From Aquilaria yunnanensis (taxonomy: Eukaryota; Streptophyta; Magnoliopsida; Malvales; Thymelaeaceae): a DNA stretch of 64,000 nucleotides. The position numbers were made by a program, and so were the translations under genes. The stretch is taken from assembly GCA_039654915.1 (NCBI GenBank), contig CM077595.1, positions 48,391,501 through 48,455,500 of the forward strand, read 5' to 3'. Below are positions 34,686 through 45,504 of the stretch, one piece after another; positions within the stretch are counted from its first letter, which is position 1, and every line of letters begins with the position of its first letter. The notes beneath the pieces were generated by a model. It searched no databases, was not told where the DNA came from, and saw only the letters and a list, made by a program, of their open reading frames with translations.

Positions 34686-37035
34686 CTAGGGAGAGTCGAG
34701 CGGATGAAGACCAGGAAGCTTCAGATGCTCGACCTTGGACCACTGCCACCGAGGTCCCTCAGGAATATTTAGGCCCTCCAGAAAAGAGAGGTCCAAATAT
34801 GGGAACCTCTGCAGGACCTGGTGCCGAGCAAGGCAGAAGCCGTCCTGAAAGGCGACCTTGGCCATTTGATCAGAAGTACGTTTTTGAACGCCAAGGACGT
34901 TGGCCTCGTCCTTCAGCTCAGCAACCTCCTCTTCCAGCTCACTTATCCCCAGCGTCTCTCCGGACTCCTTCTTCAGAGCCTCGACCTCGGCTCGAAGAGC
35001 ATTGTTCTCGTCCGTCAACCTCGACGCAAGACTGTCAGAAACAGCCTTGTCCTTGACAAGATCTCCGTTGGCGGCGAGCAGCCCCTTTACTTGGTCACCG
35101 AGGTCGGCAATCTTCTGGGAGGAGTCCTTTTCAAGTTCTTCTCTTTTCTTCGAGAACTCCTCCCGAACGGCAGCGATTTGCTGAGAACAATCCGCCGTCA
35201 GCTGCTGGTTGCTGGCGATCACCTTCACAAGCGAAGCTTTCGCTTCACTGAGTTCCCGCGAAGTCGCATCCTTGGAGGCAGCCTGTCTAGCCACCCAAAC
35301 TCGGAGATAACCAGCGTACTCCAGCAGCTACGGCGAGGCAAAAGTCCAGGTTAGTACAAGTCTAAACACTTAGAAAATTGAGGAAAAAGAGTGTAAAGAC
35401 TGTACCTAAGCGGCGTGCTCAGTGACTTTTGCGGCGAGGGTATTATCCCCCGGGTGAGCCGCCGCAATGGCCCGGAAGGAGGCGTCAGTGGTCATCCCCT
35501 TCCAAATCTCCTTTGTCATTTTTGGACAATCGTCGGAGAGCAAATTCATATCCTCCGTGATTGTCCAAAAGGGCTCCAAGGGGATCTTGCCCTCAGGGAT
35601 TATGGCATCGCGGAGGGCTCGTTTCCTCTCATGAATGGCCCTCCAGCCAGCAGCAAGGGGCTCCTCTGAAAGTAAGAAGGAAGTTAGGAGCAGAAGAAAA
35701 ATTCGTGAAAGGTAAAGGAGCTGAACTTCGCCTGAAGGCATACCTGGAGGAACCTCGGAGACAGTGTCCTCGGGATCCTCAGGCCCCTCGGAAGAAAGAC
35801 CCTTACCCTTCTGCCGGTACCGCTCCTCGGCAGTGGGTACTTCTACCACTACAGTGTTTCTGGGGGCCTCGAGGTCGGGAGGAGGCACCTCGGCGGAAGT
35901 AGCGTGAACCTCGGCCGGTGGAATTTCAACAAGACCAGCCTCTTCGCCAGCTTCTTCTTCCAAAAGCTCTGGCTGAGGAGACTGGAGAGCCTTCCTAGCT
36001 CGCTTCGCCGAGGGTCCCGCCCCTGTCGTCTTCCTTCTTCGGGAAGCCGCCTTCTTTGTCTGCTCCCCCTTCTCCACTTGGCCAGAAAAGAGGGCCTTGT
36101 AATAAGCGGCAGCCCCATCGCCCATCTCTGAAAAAGAGAAGAAATATCAGCGTAAGTCCGAGGAAAAAGTATAAAGGGGTGGAAGATTACTCACTTTCGG
36201 CAAAAGTTTCGAAAGAAGTCTCCCCCTTAAGGAGCTTGACCAGCCAGGAGTCCTTCCCGGCGATGGCGGGAGCGGGCATATTGAGGTCAGTCACGTGCTC
36301 CTTAACCACTTTCAGCTCCCGAAGGACTTCTTCGGTCATCAACCTCCAGTTGATAGGAAAGGGGTAAAGAGCACGAGGAGAGACCTCGGGAGCCCAGTCA
36401 GCGACTGCCCGAATGCGGGCGTCAAAATCCGCAAACACGGAAGCCAACGGTGGGGTCAGCAGCATCCTCGGATCAACGACGTCTGCGTTCAGCACTCCCT
36501 GAGCCCACCTGGTCGGGACATCAGACCAGTTCTTATCCACCTTTAGGAAAAAGAACTTAGGCTGCCACCCCCGCTAGCTATCCTTTGTGTCGAAGGTGAA
36601 GGTGAATTTTTTGCTCCCGGATCCCCGAGGCAGCAGGAAATAGAAGCCACCCTTCGGGACCACATAGAGCTTGTAGTACTGCATGAAAATGATGAAGTGG
36701 GGCTCTATCCCGAACACGCCACACATGCAGAGGTAGGCGTTAAAATAGCAGTACGCGTTCGGGGGAAGCTGGTTCACAGCAATGCCATGGAATTGGCAGA
36801 ACTCGTAAACCACCTTCAGGGGAGGATACCGAAGTCCGGCCTTCAGTTGGGCTCGGAAGACGGTAACCTCGTCGCCACGGTTTGAAAAAGCAAAATGGCT
36901 AGAACGAGGCAGCCTGGTCACAGCGTGAGACGGAAGAAAGAATTTTTTCTTCCACCTTTCTAGTTTTTCGGGGGTGGTACAGCAAGGATGGGCCAGAAGA
37001 GGTTTCCAGCTCTCGGGAACAGGCATCGCAGACAT
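34686..37035 (-). pseudogene. Antisense four-exon gene of element E (Transposase_28-like domain plus coiled coil)
   Basis: Proposed exons: 37035-36195, 36127-35744, 35665-35406, 35327-34686, giving 709 codons. Introns: 36194-36128 (67 bp, GTGAGT...TTTTCAG), 35743-35666 (78 bp, GTATGC...TTTCAG), 35405-35328 (78 bp, GTACAG...CGTAG). The phases fit exactly, and the same junctions occur in H and I. Exon 1 holds the domain with GLRYPPLKVVYEF, VNQLPPNAYCYF and GIEPHFIIFMQYY, which I relate to the Pfam family of putative gypsy-type transposon proteins. Exon 2 is Lys/Arg-rich then Glu/Pro-rich. Exon 4 is a predicted coiled coil followed by DGFCLARHQVLQRFP. Stops: TAG 36574-36576 (Trp in sister copies) and TAG 35406-35408 (Gln in I). 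It is transcribed toward pol, so it would overlap gag-pol transcripts in antisense. The function is unknown. Confidence 0.82.
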
Positions 37036-37861
37036 GAAAAAGAGTTTGAGATGGAAAAGAAAATAGTTTCCAGAAAAAACTCAGAAGACGAGTTTGGAAA
37101 AAACAACAGTTTTCCAGAAAAACTCAGAAAAACAGAGGAATCAGAGTACTCTGGAAATCAAAACCCACCAAAAGATTTGCCTGAGGACGCCGTCGTGAAA
37201 GTTGGTAGGAAAAGCTCTGATTAAAGAAGCTCCGCCACAGAAAGCAAGATAAAACGCAAGAACAGAGGGCAAAGCAGGGAGAGAGCAGAAAAACAGTAAG
37301 TGGGACTTATGATGGAATGGGCCATTCATAGGCCAATGGTGGGTAACCAAAAAGACATCATAAGTACCCATTGGAGGCGAACCGTAGACGTAACTGCCCG
37401 CTGCACCCGAAAAGGCGCGCCCTCTGTAAATGACGCGCCTCTCCTCCAATGGCAAGAAGCCGCGTGTCAACCGCTGTGCAGAAATAGGAGACGTGCCTCC
37501 CCAAACATGCCTGGAAAACCGGGACACACCTCCTGATTGGGACACGTCGTTTGACATCCCTGAGAAATGGAGACGCGCCGCTCAGTCTGATACGCTTGGC
37601 CATCAGACCTGCAGAAATAAAAAGCAGGCCACCTCGAGGACACCAAGAGACAGGTTATGGCTGAGCAGCCCATGACTTTTGGGCAAGAGGTGTATCTTCG
37701 GTACAGGCTTTGCCTCGGAGACACCAAAGAATAGGCCAAGGCCGAACAGCCCAGACCCTCGGGCAAAAGGTGCGACCTCGGAACAGGTTATGCTTCCCAA
37801 CAAGACTCCCAACAACAACCTCGGAAAGAGATGCAAACCGAAGTCTTCACTTCGGCTTTCC
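37036..37861 (-). other. Leader and promoter region of the antisense gene of E, with minisatellite
   Basis: No sense gene. The TATA box present in I and H is altered here (minus strand TATGAAT at 37324-37330). Two units of about 80 bp beginning GGACACC/GGAGACACC lie near 37637 and 37717. They are the inverted homologues of the units in element B (7673-7894). Ends at the polypurine tract. Confidence 0.6.
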
Positions 37862-37870
37862 AGAGGGGGG
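37862..37870 (+). other. Polypurine tract of element E
   Basis: AGAGGGGGG followed by CATG and the 3' LTR start TGATAGCC. It corresponds to the tract of element B. Confidence 0.85.
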
Positions 37871-37874
37871 CATG

Positions 37875-38741
37875 TGATAGCCAAAGGCTATCACCTCAAT
37901 CTGGCCGAACACCCTGCCACAACAATGACCAGAAGAACTGGCGCTTCCCGGTAACAGGGGGAATCATGCACCTCGGGAGATAGCCGGAGAGCTCCGAGCC
38001 TCGGCACGCCAGTAAAACTTGAGGACTCCATTCGCCCCCCAAGGTTGTGAACAGCTCGCCTTCGGAAAACTGGCACCAGACATTGCTACCCGAACATGAT
38101 ATCCCCGAAGGCGGAACCCCCTGGAACTGGGAACCCCCGAACTGAGGGTATGCTTCCCGAAGAGGCTCTGTCCGAACTAGAGGACGACCTCGCCCAAGGA
38201 CCTCGGGAGTACGGCAGGCGCATTTAAGGAAGCATTTAAGGAAGCCTCTGACACGTCCCACCACAGACGTAAAAAGTTGCCCTGACGCGCAGACGCCATC
38301 AGAATCACATCATGGCCCGTCTCAGCACAAGGCTCGAGGCCATCTAGTTACCAACTATCTGTCCCCTACGCCCAGAAGTTCAGGAGCATCCGACCGCACA
38401 CGTGTCATGATCTGAACGGGCTAGGTATTCCTATATATACAGGAAATAAATACTTGACAGGAGGTTGGTAGGCCGGAGATACAGCTCCCACACTCTGGGA
38501 AAATATCAGGCGAGACTTTTCTGCCTTTCTCTTTGAGCTAGTGACTTTCTCCCTTTTCCGGCCACCACTGACTTGGGCGTCGGAGGCTCCCCCCCCGGAA
38601 AGACACTCCGGGGGCCTCCTAACCCTGTTTACCAGCTTTTCAGGTACTCTCCTTGGGGCGATCCACCTTCCAGGCGTTCTTCCTCCTAGAAGTCTCCTCA
38701 ACAGTCATCATGACTCACAACGATGAGGCCCAAGGCCATCA
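37875..38741 (+). repeat. 3' LTR of element E (867 bp)
   Basis: Same length and ends as 27493-28359. TATATATA at 38432-38439. Directly followed by the right part of copia LTR D. Confidence 0.95.
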
Positions 38742-38877
38742 ACAATTATGTTTATTACGTTACACAGAAAAAAAACAACAAACATAATTGCTGGATTAAT
38801 GCCTCAATAAAATATCATGACTCAATGTGCAAAAATACAATCATCTCATGATTGGCTTTTTGGGCACGACACTAACA
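38742..38877 (-). repeat. Solo copia LTR D, right part
   Basis: The last 136 bp of the LTR begun at 26591, starting ACAATTATGTTTATTACG and ending ACACTAACA. It is followed by target copy TCGCC. Confidence 0.93.
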
Positions 38878-39981
38878 TCGCCAGCCTTAGTGGAAGTAGC
38901 AATGACATCGCTGACCTCGGAAATGTCCTCCGAGGGGGGAAGAAGGGTGTCCTTCTTTGCCTTCTTGACCGAAGACGGTCCGCTCCTAAAAGTCTTGCGC
39001 CTCTTCTTTGTTTGTTCTCCCTTCTCGGCCTAACCAAGGAAGAGAGACCTGTAGTAGGCGGCAAACTCATCGCCCATCTCTGAAAAAGAGGGAAAACATC
39101 AGTGTGAGTCCACAGGCACTTATGCTGAAAAACTTTGAAAGAAACTTACTTTCAAAAAATGCTTCGTAAGTGAGCTCGCTCCGAAGGAGCTTCACTAGCC
39201 AAGAGTTCTTCCCCTCGGTATCAGGAGCTAGCATGCCGAGATCCATCTTGTGCTCTGTAACCACCCTCAACTCCCGAAGGACATCCTCGGTGATGAGTTT
39301 CCACATGATCGGGAAAGGGTAGAGAGAGCGTGGAGGGACCTCAGCATCCCAGTCGGCGACAGCACGGATTCATCTGCCAAAGTCCCTAAACCTTGCCGCC
39401 AACTTGGAAGTTAGCAGCTTCCTTGGATCCATGACATCCGTCTCCAGCTTTCCCCGAGCCCACTTACTCGGGACGTGCGACCGGGTCTCCGCCACCTTCA
39501 GGAAGAAGAACTTCCTTTGCCACCCTCGCCAGCTATCCTTGGTAGCGAAGGTAAACATAAATTTCTTGCTCCCAAATCCCCGAGGTAGCATGAAATAAAA
39601 GCCACCCTTTGGAACCGGATAGAGCTTGTAATACTGCATGAATAGGATGAAATGGGGTTCTACCCCGAAGATCCCACACATGTAGAGAAAGGTGTTAAAA
39701 TATAAGTATGAGTTGGGAGGAAGATGATTCATGGCTATGCCATGAAATTGGCAAAAGTCACAAATCATCTTCGCAGGGGGAAACTGAAGCCCGACCTTCA
39801 GTTGGGCCCAGAAAACAGTAACGTCGTCACCCCAGTTCTTAAAGCTAAATTGACCAAGGCGGGGTAACCTTGTGATGGCATACGAAGGAAGGAAAAATTT
39901 GGTCTTCCACTTCTCTAATTTTTCAGAAGTAGAGCAACAAGGGTGAGACATAAGAGGTTGCCAACTCTTGGGGATAGGCAT

Positions 39982-40111
39982 GATTGACTGAAAATGACTT
40001 CGGAAAGAGGAAAAATGACTTCGGGAAGCTAAAAGAAAAGCAGAAACCGAAGGAACTCTAGAAGTCAGAACCCACCAAAAGTCTTGCCAAAGTCAGGGTT
40101 TGAGGACGCCG
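39982..40111 (-). other. 5' leader of the antisense gene of H
   Basis: Non-coding stretch upstream of the ATG at 39981. It continues beyond insertion F at 43516, as shown by similarity of GAGGACGCCG...TCGTGAAAG to the same leader in E (about 37178-37200) and I (about 63793-63810). Confidence 0.6.
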
Positions 40112-43100
40112 TGTTAGGCACCTCCTAAGTGCTTGGCTTAGGCCAAGAAAGAAAAAAAAACCAAAGAAAGTGAGAGAAAACAAAAATGGGAAATAAGAGG
40201 AGCCATGGAGATGGGTACAGTGACTTATGTGCAAAACTGGAGACTTTCAGGACTTAATTGCACATAGAAAATGTACTATGGGAAAGCTGATAGAAAACAG
40301 AGAAAGGGGACTAAATTGTGCACTAAGTTAAGTGGTACAATTGAAACTACAAACTTAAGGATGGCATTGTTGGCCATGCAAAATTCTACGATGGCTAGTG
40401 CAAGACTAGATCGTTTTTGGGAGACAACAATGATTACTAGTCAAAATCTTGTCTTCCACTAAGTGTACTATTCACTAGTTAATTAAACAAACTACCTAGT
40501 TTGTGGTCTAGTTATGGCCGGTTTCAATGGAGTTTATGTGACCTTGGTACTTGTGTTGCTTTGTGCTTGGCATTATGAGCCAAGATATGACTTGAGTGTC
40601 CATTTTAACACAAGTTTAAGTGGCGGCTTTGAGTATTTGTGGAGTTAAAGGCTACATTACACCATGCAAAATTATGGAAGGCAAAGTTAGCATTTTAGCT
40701 AACAAAAACAATGGTTAATTCGGCCGAAACCAAGTCCAAAGCCATTTGTTAGTTTCGGGCTTCCTTTGTTCTTCTTTGGCCGAGTGTTCTTGAGAGTTCC
40801 TTCACAAATTGATCTTGAATTCCAAGGAAACTTGAAGGCTTTAGGGGATTCAAGCTTGGGAAGGAGTGTTCGGCTCTTGTTTGCCTGGAATCAAAGTTGG
40901 AACTTGAAGCTTGAAGAAGAACCAAGCCAACCAAGCTAGGGTTCTTGAGGTAACTTCAATTTCTCCTTGAATTCATGGTAGTTCTTCCATGTACAAGGAA
41001 CCTAAGTACTCAATTGAAGTTATGGTGAGCTAAATGAGCAAGGATTGTTTCGGTTTAAGAAGTTATTGTTGGCCGAATGTGTTGGATGTTTGAGCTTGAT
41101 GTTCCTTCCCATTTCCATGGAAAATTAATCCATGACAAAGTGTGTTGTTGCCTATTTATACTTGTGCTAGGCAAATTTGAGCAAAGAATATCAAGTTGAA
41201 CAAAAGAAAGTTTGGCCGAGAGTTACGCTTAGAGGTAATTCATGCTCAACTCTTGTTTACATGGCAATGATGCCATGAGCTATGTTTATTGATGAATTGG
41301 TGAATGTGTGTTGGGTTGGAATGATGAAGAACAAATGTATGTGAAGTTGGACATTAAGGCCGAGACCTAGACTTGATGAGAAATGGTATATTGCACTTAG
41401 TACATGGTATTGATGTTATGAGTAATGTACATTGGTGATTGACTAACTATGGGATTGAGTTAGTTGAAAAAGGACATTAATATGTGAAGTGGGCATCATG
41501 GCCAAAAGGGTGGAGTAAGGTATTTATATGTGTTTTGCTTGGTTACATGGTATTTGTGCCATGAGTAAGCTTATTGGATGTTTAGTTGCTCATGTGGTGA
41601 AATGGAATGTTGAGTAGTGCAACTATGTGGAATTGGGCACTTTGGCCGAAAGCTTGATTTATAGTGAAATGGTGCATTTCACTTGGTTACTTGGCAATAA
41701 TGCCATGGATGATGTTCATTGATGATTAGAATATCATGTGGTATGTTAGAATGATGGGCAGCACATGTATGGATATATTGGGCCTTTTGGCCGAGAACTT
41801 AAATGTGTGTATTGTAGTGTCCTTCATAGAAATCATGGTAGTTAATCCATGGGTTTGTGTTGTTAATGCCTATGTATTGTTATGGTAGGCATTGTGGTTG
41901 AAGGGCACTTGGACATTTGAAGTTGGCTTGAGACTGAGAGCTATTGAGGTAGGGTTCACTAACACTTGATGTTGCTTGGTATTGTGCCATGGTTCAAGTG
42001 TTTAGAGTGGCTAAGTGATGGTTAAAATCTGCCATGTGATCTTAGTTGCTTGATGGGCTTAATGCTTATACTTGGTTGTTTTGTTGATTAGCTAATTAAC
42101 TATGGTACATGTACTAGAAATGCAAGTAAATGTGGCTTATTTGCTTGGCATTTTGGGAGCTCCAAATGGAAATGATATATTGGTAAGATTTGTGTGCAAG
42201 AAATGCACATGGGTACATGTATGGCTTATATGGCCGAGAGCAACAATGTGGAGTGTGTGTGTGTACTTGTGTGCTTTGGTGATTTCTTGCGCATGCTAAC
42301 CCCATTTGAGGATTAATTGTTTTGATAATATATTTTGTATATGGATATGCTTGGTTTTCTTGTCTTTGTGTCTGTTTTGCAGGTTGAGCTAACCCATTGG
42401 AGGTTAAGCTTTGAGTGAACACTCAGCTTAACTAAATAGACTCTTTTTAGAGTTGGTTATATATAAGTGAATCCTATTGAGTTATACTCACTGCCCATCC
42501 TTTATTTTTAAGGCAAGGATATTTGGCCTGAGTAGTGCTAAGCTGCCTTGTGTGTGTGCTTAGTGTTTATTTGCTTAGTTACCAAGGTATGTGCCAATGT
42601 GTGCTTGGCGTAGCATTTTGGTTTCATTACAAGTCTTATTTACCTATGGTTGCCCGAGACTTATGTTTTAAGTTTGCAGGCTGTAAAGTGGGAACTGTCT
42701 AAGAGAGCATGGATACTTGGACTTTAGCTCTAATTGTGGTATTCACCTTTATGACCATGAATATGGCCATAGGTTTGGTTTTGCAGTGTGTACTTCTGTA
42801 TGGGGTTGTCAAGGTTTTATTTGACCATTAGGAGTATGGTCTCAGGTTGTATGTAACTTGGCATGAACAACTTATGGATGCTTGGCGTATATATAGCCAT
42901 GTTAGATACTAGGTAGACTACCATTTTGATTTGTATATATGTGTAGTCTTGGATACCTAGTTTGTGGATGTTTTGGGGATTTTGGATGCCAAGTTATGTA
43001 TGGACTTATGGATGGCATTATGCTTGCCTATGTATGCTGGATATTATGGGCCAAAGTTGCCATTTTTATGTGAATGGTTATGGAGCTAGTTATGTGGAAC

Positions 43101-43515
43101 TGTTGTGCATAATGGTATGTACTTTAGTAGGCCGAGAGCACCATGCATCTTTATTTGTTGTTTTCAAAACCTAAACCAACATTGTGGGCTTCTTGGTTGC
43201 CATATAGATAGTACACTTGACTGCACACCATGTATGCACTTAAACTTCACTAAGTGTTGCCTTGCTTGGAATGCAAGTTTTCAATTAAAATCTTGCTTGT
43301 TGTGCAAGTTAGTGTTTTGGGCCTTGCCTTTGCTGCAAGTTGAGAATGGATCTTGTAAAAGCCACTTGGGCCACCTCCCAGGCCTCATAACTTAAAAAAA
43401 TAAGACTTAAAAGTTGCCATTACTTGTTTGGCCGAACCAGACACCTTGAGATTAAATATTGGGTTTGGGAGTTAAATTGGAAGGTGATAGGCCAGGGCCT
43501 GAGTGAGGTGTGACA
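40112..43515 (+). repeat. Putative solo LTR F (about 3.4 kb), no genes
   Basis: A sharply bounded insertion into the leader of H's antisense gene. It starts TGTTAGGC, ends GGTGTGACA, and is flanked by CGCCG (40107-40111) and CGCCA (43516-43520), a 5-bp duplication with one mismatch. It has no coding region. TG...CA ends, a TATATATAA box at 42458-42466 and the motif around TTATACTCACTGCCC resemble a long chromovirus LTR in plus orientation. A non-autonomous element is the alternative. An internal tandem array is listed separately. Unlike its surroundings it is AT-rich and poor in CGAGG/CTTCGG words. Confidence 0.65.
41214..41788 (+). repeat. Tandem array in F, period about 143 bp
   Basis: Four diverged units start with GGCCGA or GGCCAA at 41214, 41358, 41500 and 41644, with the next GGCCGA at 41789 (spacings 144, 142, 144, 145). 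Each carries, about 50 bases in, a small inverted motif such as ATGGCAATGATGCCAT. Confidence 0.8.
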
Positions 43516-43798
43516 CGCCATCGTGAAAGGTTGTCGGAAATCACTTCACCGCTAAAACCACCGCAAAAAAGGAGGAAAAGGCACAGAAGCAGACAAGAGT
43601 AAAGTGAGAGCAAAGAAAAACACAAATGAAGAGTTTGACAGGAGGAGGCTTTTATAGATCGAGGAAGGGCAGCCAAAAGGGCGTCATAGCTGCTTCGCGA
43701 AGGTGAAACGTCGCCATAATTACCCCTCGCGCGTGAAAAGGCATGCCCATTCCAGTAGATGCCTGCCACGTGTCACCCATCACGAGAAACTAGGACGC
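43516..43798 (-). other. Promoter side of the antisense gene of H
   Basis: Continuation of the leader beyond insertion F. It ends abruptly at LTR G. It carries the TATA box given below and no gene. Confidence 0.6.
43650..43656 (-). promoter_or_regulatory. TATA box of the antisense gene (H)
   Basis: Minus strand TATAAAA. With F removed it lies about 265 bp upstream of the ATG at 39981, close to the 254 bp in element I. Confidence 0.6.
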
Positions 43799-44632
43799 TG
43801 ATGCCCCAAAGCATCTTCGTTTGCTGTCATGTTAACAGGTGGAGAGACTTCCTGAGGAGGCAAGCGCCTGGAGCTCTGGTTTCCCAGCTGAGTGTGCCTG
43901 AAAAGCTAAAATAAGAGGTTAGGAGGTCCCCGGTTTGCTTTTCCGGGGAGGACCCTCCGACGCCCAAGTCAGTTTTCTGAGTGAAAGTGGAGGACGAACA
44001 CTAAGGGATCAAGTGTCTTGCCTGTTTTGTGTTTTCTCAGAGGGAGGAAAATGCCCATCCTTTGCCCAGTCCCATTTCCTAGTATTTATAGGAGTAGCTG
44101 GTCCGTTCAGATCATGACACGTGTTCGGTCGGATTTGATCTGTACTTTTGGACCTAAGGGACGGGCAGCCGTTTGCAGCCTCCTTTAGCCCTGGACCTGG
44201 ACAGGTTGTGTCAGGACTGGGGGGGCTGCGGCGTGTCAGTTCGCCATTCAGATGTGACATGTAGGGCTTGTGGGCGACATGTCAGAGGCTAATTAAGTGC
44301 TCATACCGTACTCCCGAGGTCCCCTGGGCGAGGTCGCCCTTCGGTGCGTGCACCCTCTTCGGATTCTATCCGTCCTTCGGTGCGAGCACCTCCTTCGGGA
44401 TCTATCCCATAGTTCTGGGAGCTCCCTTGATGAACACCTTCTTCGGGACTCACACCCATAGTTAGGGGATTCCCTTCTTCAGGTGTTTCTTGTTCGGGGA
44501 AGATCCTCTTCGGGGCCTCTGCCTTCGGGGAAATTCTTCCTTGCTTCGGAGAGATGGCTCTCTTACCCGAAGACGGTCAGTTTGGCCCCTCGATGGAGAC
44601 GGTGTTGTCCTCGGAATTCCTGACGAGCTAAC
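43799..44632 (-). repeat. Tat LTR fragment G, truncated by element I
   Basis: 834 bp matching the A/B-type LTR from its TGATGCCCC edge to ...GACGAGCTAAC. The remaining about 140 bp to GGCTATCA are absent because the LTR of element I starts here. The left neighbour is H flank, not a primer site, so G is either a solo LTR or the 3' LTR of a minus-strand element whose rest lies beyond the window. TATA box at 44083-44090. Confidence 0.88.
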
Positions 44633-45504
44633 TGATAGCCAAACGCTATCGCCTCTATCTGGCCAAACTCCCTGCCTCAAATAACGGCCAGAAGAAGCTG
44701 GCGCTACCCGAGAAAAGGTGCGATCAGGCACCTCGGGAGATAGCCGAAGAGCTCCGAGCCCGGCACGCCAGGAAACACTACTCGGCCCCCCAAGGTTGTG
44801 AACAGATCGCCTTCGGAAAAGCGGCACCAGACATGGCGAGCCGAACATGATATCCCCGAAGGCGGAACTCCCTGAAACTGGGAACCCCCGAACTGAGGGC
44901 TTGTTTCCCGAAGAGGCTCTGTCCGAACTAAAGGATGACCTCACCCAGGGACCTCGGGAGTACGGCAGGAGCATTTATGGAAGCATTTAAGGAAGCATCT
45001 GACACGTCTCTTCACAGACGTCATAAAGTCACCTGAATAGGCACCCTGACATACGGACGCCATCAGGATCACATCATGGCCCATCTCAGCACGTGGCTCA
45101 GGACAATCTGCTACCAGTTATCTGTCTCCTACGCCCAGAAGCTCAGGGAACATCCGACCGAACACGTGTCGTGATCTGAACGAGCTAGGCGCTCCTATAA
45201 ATACCAGGAATTAATACTTGGCAGGAGGCTGGTTGATTGGCCAAACACTGCTCCCACGCTCAGAGAAAACTACCAGGCGAGACCCTTCAGCCCTGTGTGC
45301 TATTTTCTCTGCCTTTTCTCAGCCACCACTGACTTAGGCGTCGGAGGCTCCCCCCCCGGAAAAACACTCCGGGGGCCTCCTAACCCTTTGTCTCTGAGCT
45401 TTCAGGCACTCTCCTTGGGGCTATCCATTCCACCAAGCGTTCTTCCTCCCAGAAGTCTCTCCACCTGTCAACATGGCAGCAAACAAAGATGCCCTGGGGC
45501 ATCA
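44633..45504 (+). repeat. 5' LTR of element I (872 bp)
   Basis: Starts TGATAGCC and ends GGGGCATCA. TATA box TATAAATA at 45196-45203. Similar to the LTR of E over its length, with a terminal hairpin GATGCCCTGGGGCATC at its 3' edge. Confidence 0.93.

Larger units (their letters stand above)
27493..38741 (+). mobile_element. Full-length Tat element E
   Basis: A plus-strand Tat retrotransposon of 11249 bp with two 867-bp LTRs (27493-28359 and 37875-38741) that differ at roughly 30 sites by eye. Order inside: primer site, gag-pol 28328-33826, hairpin repeats about 33985-34555, antisense gene 37035-34686, minisatellite, polypurine tract. It lies within solo copia LTR D but without a target duplication (left AGGAGG, right ACAAT), and about 380 bp of D are missing. 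Confidence 0.95.
25210..39981 (-). pseudogene. Antisense four-exon gene of relic H, split by nested insertions
   Basis: Proposed exons on the minus strand: 39981-39150, 39079-38878 continued at 26590-26344, 26261-26002, and 25904-25210. Introns are 39149-39080 (donor GTAAGT), 26343-26262 and 26001-25905, all GT-AG. Exon 2 is interrupted by solo LTR D together with E (target copies TCGCC). Exon 1 encodes a domain like the plant 'putative gypsy type transposon' family: GLQFPPAKMICDF, NHLPPNSYLYF, GVEPHFILFMQYY. Exon 2 is low-complexity and charged. Exon 4 is a long coiled coil followed by the conserved CLARHQ block and a Pro/Ala-rich tail. A stop lies in exon 4 (25467-25469), and others are likely. 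The function is unknown. The position antisense and downstream of pol matches the extra antisense ORFs known in Grande/Retand-type elements. Confidence 0.72.

Noticed and set aside
36574..37035. Host single-copy gene with a novel domain
   Set aside because: Three copies occur, always at the same place in Tat elements and in the same orientation.
27483..38751. A 5-bp target duplication around E
   Set aside because: The flanking bases do not match in any register I tried; the target LTR is missing about 380 bp instead.
42102..43395. Open frames in F as host exons
   Set aside because: They are short and Cys/Trp/Leu-rich without motifs. The region is bounded by insertion ends.
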